Source: OLB7 sp966250335
Lineage (GTDB): Bacteria; Bacteroidota; Ignavibacteria; OLB7
Length of the DNA: 64,000 nt
NCBI GenBank assembly: GCA_966250335.1
Contig: CBINGZ010000003.1
Location: 147,417 to 211,416 of the forward strand
Reading direction: 5' to 3'
This document shows, piece after piece, positions 61,617 to 64,000 of this stretch (positions are counted from its first letter, which is position 1; every line of letters starts with the position of its first letter). The notes under the pieces are model-generated. The model saw nothing but the letters and a program-made list of their open reading frames with translations, was not told the DNA's origin and did no database searches. The position numbers and the translations under genes are program-made.

Positions 61617-63746
61617 TTATCGCCACCGGAGAATGACGATCGTGCTGTCGTCGGCCGGGGGGGCGCCCTCCGTAAATGTAGAGATTTCGTCGAAGATGGC
61701 ATCGCGCATCTCCCTGGGAGAGACGTTGCCGGCCCCCGCTCTCGTTGCCGCGTCCCGTAACCGGTCGTATCCGAACTCGTCGGTCGCCGGGTTGGCCGCC
61801 TCCGTAAGCCCGTCGCTGAAGAAGACAGCGTAGTCGCCGGGGGCGAACTCCGCCTCCTCCAGCTCCAGATTCGCGTCGAAGAGCTTCGGCGTCGCTATCG
61901 CCAGCCCTATCCCGCGCGGCTTGCTGTAGCTCCCCTGACCGTTCCGGACCAGGAGCGTGGGACAGTGGCCGGCGCGCGCTATCCGGAGCACCCGGCGCTC
62001 GTCGACGATCTGGGCGCAGGTCATCGTGACGAACCAGCGGTTGTCGATGCTGCCGTAGAGCGCAAGGTTCGCTTTCGTGAGAAACTCCTTCGGAGTTGCG
62101 CAGGTCCCGGAGAGCGCCTGGACGATTCCCTTCACCATCCCCATGTAGAGCGCCGCGCTCGCCCCCTTCCCCGATACGTCGGCGATCAGAACGCCGATGG
62201 TGTGGTCGCTGAAGGCGATCACATCGTAGTAATCCCCCCCCACCATGCTCGCCGGCTCCGATTCGGCGTGGATCTCATGGAAGATGCTCTCCGGCATGAT
62301 CTTCGGCAGCAGCCGCTGCTGCAGGTCGCGGGCGATCAGCATCTCCTGCTCCAGTCGCTCCCGCTCGAACGATGTGCGGATCAGCCGCGACTGCTCGATC
62401 GCCAGCGCGATCTGGTCGGCCACCGCGTTCAGGATCGTCACATGCTTCCTGTCGAACCCGTCCGCCATCTGCTTCGCCACATAGAGGGTGCCGATCGGAC
62501 CGTTTTCGGAGCTGAGCGGGACGGCGGCGACCGATCGGAGATATCGGGCTCCCTCCTTCTCCCCCTCGACCGGCCAGCGGGCGCTCTGGATTCCTCCGAC
62601 GATCTCCACGGCCCGGTGCGCGTGCGCGATCTCTCCGATCGTCCCCCTGTTAAGAACCCGTGTACCCATCAGGAGGTTAGCAATCCGCATCGGAAGCCGG
62701 GGGGAGGTGCCGTAGAGGATCTCCCGCGATGTTCCCTCGCGTAGTTCGATCCATGCCGCCTCGCTGTCGGTGACGTCGCAGGCGATGGCGATCGCCGTGT
62801 CGGTCAGGGTGCGTATGTCGAGCGATCCGGTGAGGAGCCGCGCGAAGTTCGCCAGCGAGTCGACCTCGATGTTCCGCCGGTCGATGGCGTTGGCCGTGGG
62901 AATGGAGAGAAGCGCGTTGAAGAGGGTGACGGCCTGGGTCAGCAGCATCGAAAGCCCGACGGCGAAGGTCAGGGTCGGTATGCCGGGAGCGAACGAATAG
63001 AAGGCGAGATGCGACGGGGAGGTGCTGGTGATGCCGAGAAAGAGGGAGGCGGCGATCACACCAAGGAGCGCCAGCCCCACCAGCTTGAACTTCCGTTTCT
63101 TCCGCAGATTGACGATCCAGTTCGCGCGGGCGCTCAGGACCAGCCCGATCAGCCCCAGCATCCCGCCGACCCCGTAGGTGATCTCCAGCATCATCTCGAT
63201 CCCGTCGGCATCCAGAACGTAGGGAATACAGCCGAAGAAGCCGGTCACGACGATCAGGGCCTGCGTATAGAAGCGGGCGAGCTTCGGGACGGAGAGCTTG
63301 GAGCGGTAGCGGTAGAGGCGGAGCAGATAGTCCGCCATCAGAGGGGTCCCGACATATCCGAAGAGGCTGAACATCCGGGAGGAGACGAGCCACCAGATCC
63401 CGCGGGTCGTCTCCTCGGCGGAGGGGATGATCAGATCCCCGATGCTCAACAGCCCGGCAAGGATGCAGACGAGCGTGGTGAAGCGGACGAAGGTGGTATA
63501 CGCCTCCTCGTCGCTGTCGAGATCCTCCGGACGGAGGAGCCGGAGCGCCATCGGGATCATACCGGCCAGCGGCGCGAGCGTGCGGATAATGCCGTACCCG
63601 GTGGGGTCGGCCGCCTCATCGAGAAAGAGGAGATCCCAGAGGGCGATAAAGAGCCAGGAGAGAACGAGCGTGGTGACGCCCGCCGTCAGCCCGGCGCTCG
63701 GGATCTCAACCTTGTATGTCGTAATGCGATCTCCGCTGCTCTGCAT
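61617..63746 (-). CDS. Membrane GAF-PP2C (SpoIIE/RsbU) phosphatase
   Basis: 709 residues from ATG 63746; a GTG at 63827 would extend it. An N-terminal membrane region of about eight helices (residues 15-290; TTLVLSWLFIALWDLL, LIVVTGFFGCIPYVLDA, FAVGLSMLLTQAVTLF), a GAF domain (about 300-465; VDSLANFARLLTGSLDIR) and a C-terminal PP2C phosphatase (about 490-709) with metal-binding acids in MVGGDYYDVIAF, VLIADVSGKGASAA, AVFFSDGLTEAANP and ADDSTIVILRW. It should dephosphorylate the STAS protein encoded next, in response to a membrane or GAF-ligand signal. Neither signal is known. Confidence 0.92.
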   Translation of the reverse strand: MQSSGDRITTYKVEIPSAGLTAGVTTLVLSWLFIALWDLLFLDEAADPTGYGIIRTLAPLAGMIPMALRLLRPEDLDSDEEAYTTFVRFTTLVCILAGLLSIGDLIIPSAEETTRGIWWLVSSRMFSLFGYVGTPLMADYLLRLYRYRSKLSVPKLARFYTQALIVVTGFFGCIPYVLDADGIEMMLEITYGVGGMLGLIGLVLSARANWIVNLRKKRKFKLVGLALLGVIAASLFLGITSTSPSHLAFYSFAPGIPTLTFAVGLSMLLTQAVTLFNALLSIPTANAIDRRNIEVDSLANFARLLTGSLDIRTLTDTAIAIACDVTDSEAAWIELREGTSREILYGTSPRLPMRIANLLMGTRVLNRGTIGEIAHAHRAVEIVGGIQSARWPVEGEKEGARYLRSVAAVPLSSENGPIGTLYVAKQMADGFDRKHVTILNAVADQIALAIEQSRLIRTSFERERLEQEMLIARDLQQRLLPKIMPESIFHEIHAESEPASMVGGDYYDVIAFSDHTIGVLIADVSGKGASAALYMGMVKGIVQALSGTCATPKEFLTKANLALYGSIDNRWFVTMTCAQIVDERRVLRIARAGHCPTLLVRNGQGSYSKPRGIGLAIATPKLFDANLELEEAEFAPGDYAVFFSDGLTEAANPATDEFGYDRLRDAATRAGAGNVSPREMRDAIFDEISTFTEGAPPADDSTIVILRWR

Positions 63747-63863
63747 GTCGCCGTGCCCCGCCTGTAGGATAGATGAACGGGGAGGCTTCTTCGTGCCGGA
63801 GACGCCAATGTTTCGATTCGTACGCACGCCTGTGGGATTACGCGGGAAGGGATGTCGCGGTCG

Positions 63864-64000
63864 TTACTCGACCGGGTCCAGAACGACGGCGACCGCCTCC
63901 ATCGAGATGACCTGCCGGGGACCGCTGATCTCCTGTGACGAGTTCATCCCGGTGGTCGACTCCTCGGCGTAGTGGAGCGCGTCCTCCTCCGAGAGCTCCA
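63864..64000 (-). CDS. Uncharacterised protein, C-terminal end only (gene continues beyond the window)
   Basis: The minus-strand frame is open from the window edge to a TAA (complement at 63864-63866), giving 44 residues: acidic start ELSEEDALHYAEESTTGMNS, ending ISMEAVAVVLDPVE. The codon pattern and composition look coding. No family can be assigned. It lies about 120 bp upstream of the phosphatase start on the same strand and could belong to its operon. Confidence 0.6.
   Translation of the reverse strand, partial: ELSEEDALHYAEESTTGMNSSQEISGPRQVISMEAVAVVLDPVE

Noticed and set aside
1..64000. Search for tRNA, rRNA, riboswitch and insertion-sequence genes
   Set aside because: No cloverleaf-like, rRNA-like or transposase-like sequence was seen by eye; a tRNAscan and Rfam scan would be decisive but could not be run.

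Overview
The window is GC-rich, gene-dense bacterial DNA. It looks like the chromosome of a diderm from the Bacteroidota/Chlorobi (FCB) group, perhaps a Kapabacteria or Ignavibacteria relative. That placement is an inference. It rests on many secreted proteins ending in Por/type IX secretion (T9SS) type A-like C-terminal domains, many outer-membrane beta-barrels and OmpA fusions, a LytS/LytTR two-component pair with a Reg_prop/Y_Y_Y sensor, and small-subunit-type acyl-CoA mutase metabolism. I found no rRNA, tRNA, CRISPR array, intact transposase or phage module.

Layout. 1-3.3 kb: the 3' part of an OmpA-family protein and two beta-barrel proteins. 3.5-9.7 kb: metabolism (a short CoA-transferase III, a cobalamin-dependent acyl-CoA mutase large subunit with isobutyryl-CoA mutase-type active-site residues, a SIMPL protein, a UbiA-type prenyltransferase, a HAD hydrolase). 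9.8-14.8 kb: a glycine-rich RRM protein, a lipoprotein, a SulP-STAS-cNMP transporter, an ABM-like protein and a GNAT. 14.8-23.5 kb: a cluster of exported proteins (LVIVD repeats, parallel beta-helix, SBBP-like propeller, GH43/32-like propeller, six-fold PNGGE-repeat protein). 24.2-27.5 kb: a 1086-residue protein with a collagen-like/beta-helix N-terminus, a helical core with a hydrophobic segment, and a C-terminus resembling Tc-toxin TcA. 27.6-29.0 kb: an amidohydrolase-fold protein without its metal ligands. 29.1-36.5 kb: an accessory, defence-like island (EVE protein, two different HNH endonuclease fusions, AlkD-like glycosylase, RlaP-type nucleotidyltransferase, DUF2384-type antitoxin with a truncated RES toxin, and a pair formed by a small protein and a Cys-rich protein).

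36.9-46.5 kb: a methyltransferase, then a LytS-type histidine kinase translationally coupled to a LytTR regulator, followed by two tandemly duplicated T9SS-type secreted proteins. Each leader carries three 8-bp direct repeats at an exact 21-bp period. This is the geometry of LytTR-type sites, and the sequence closely resembles the E. coli BtsR/YehT motif. The tandem copy preserves a fossil of the end of the regulator gene. I consider this kinase/regulator/secreted-pair locus one of the most interesting parts of the window.

46.7-56.7 kb: a class 3 lipase, a methyltransferase, a double GNAT, a hemerythrin-like protein, an uncharacterised three-gene envelope operon, a GNAT, gatB, a lipoprotein and a beta-barrel. 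56.8-57.0 kb: a cluster of palindromic intergenic repeats. 57.2-60.1 kb: an OmpA fusion and its barrel-only paralogue. 60.7-63.7 kb: a partner-switching module (membrane GAF-PP2C phosphatase, STAS anti-anti-sigma factor, HATPase anti-sigma factor). The window ends inside another minus-strand gene. All family assignments come from reading motifs by eye; no database search was run.
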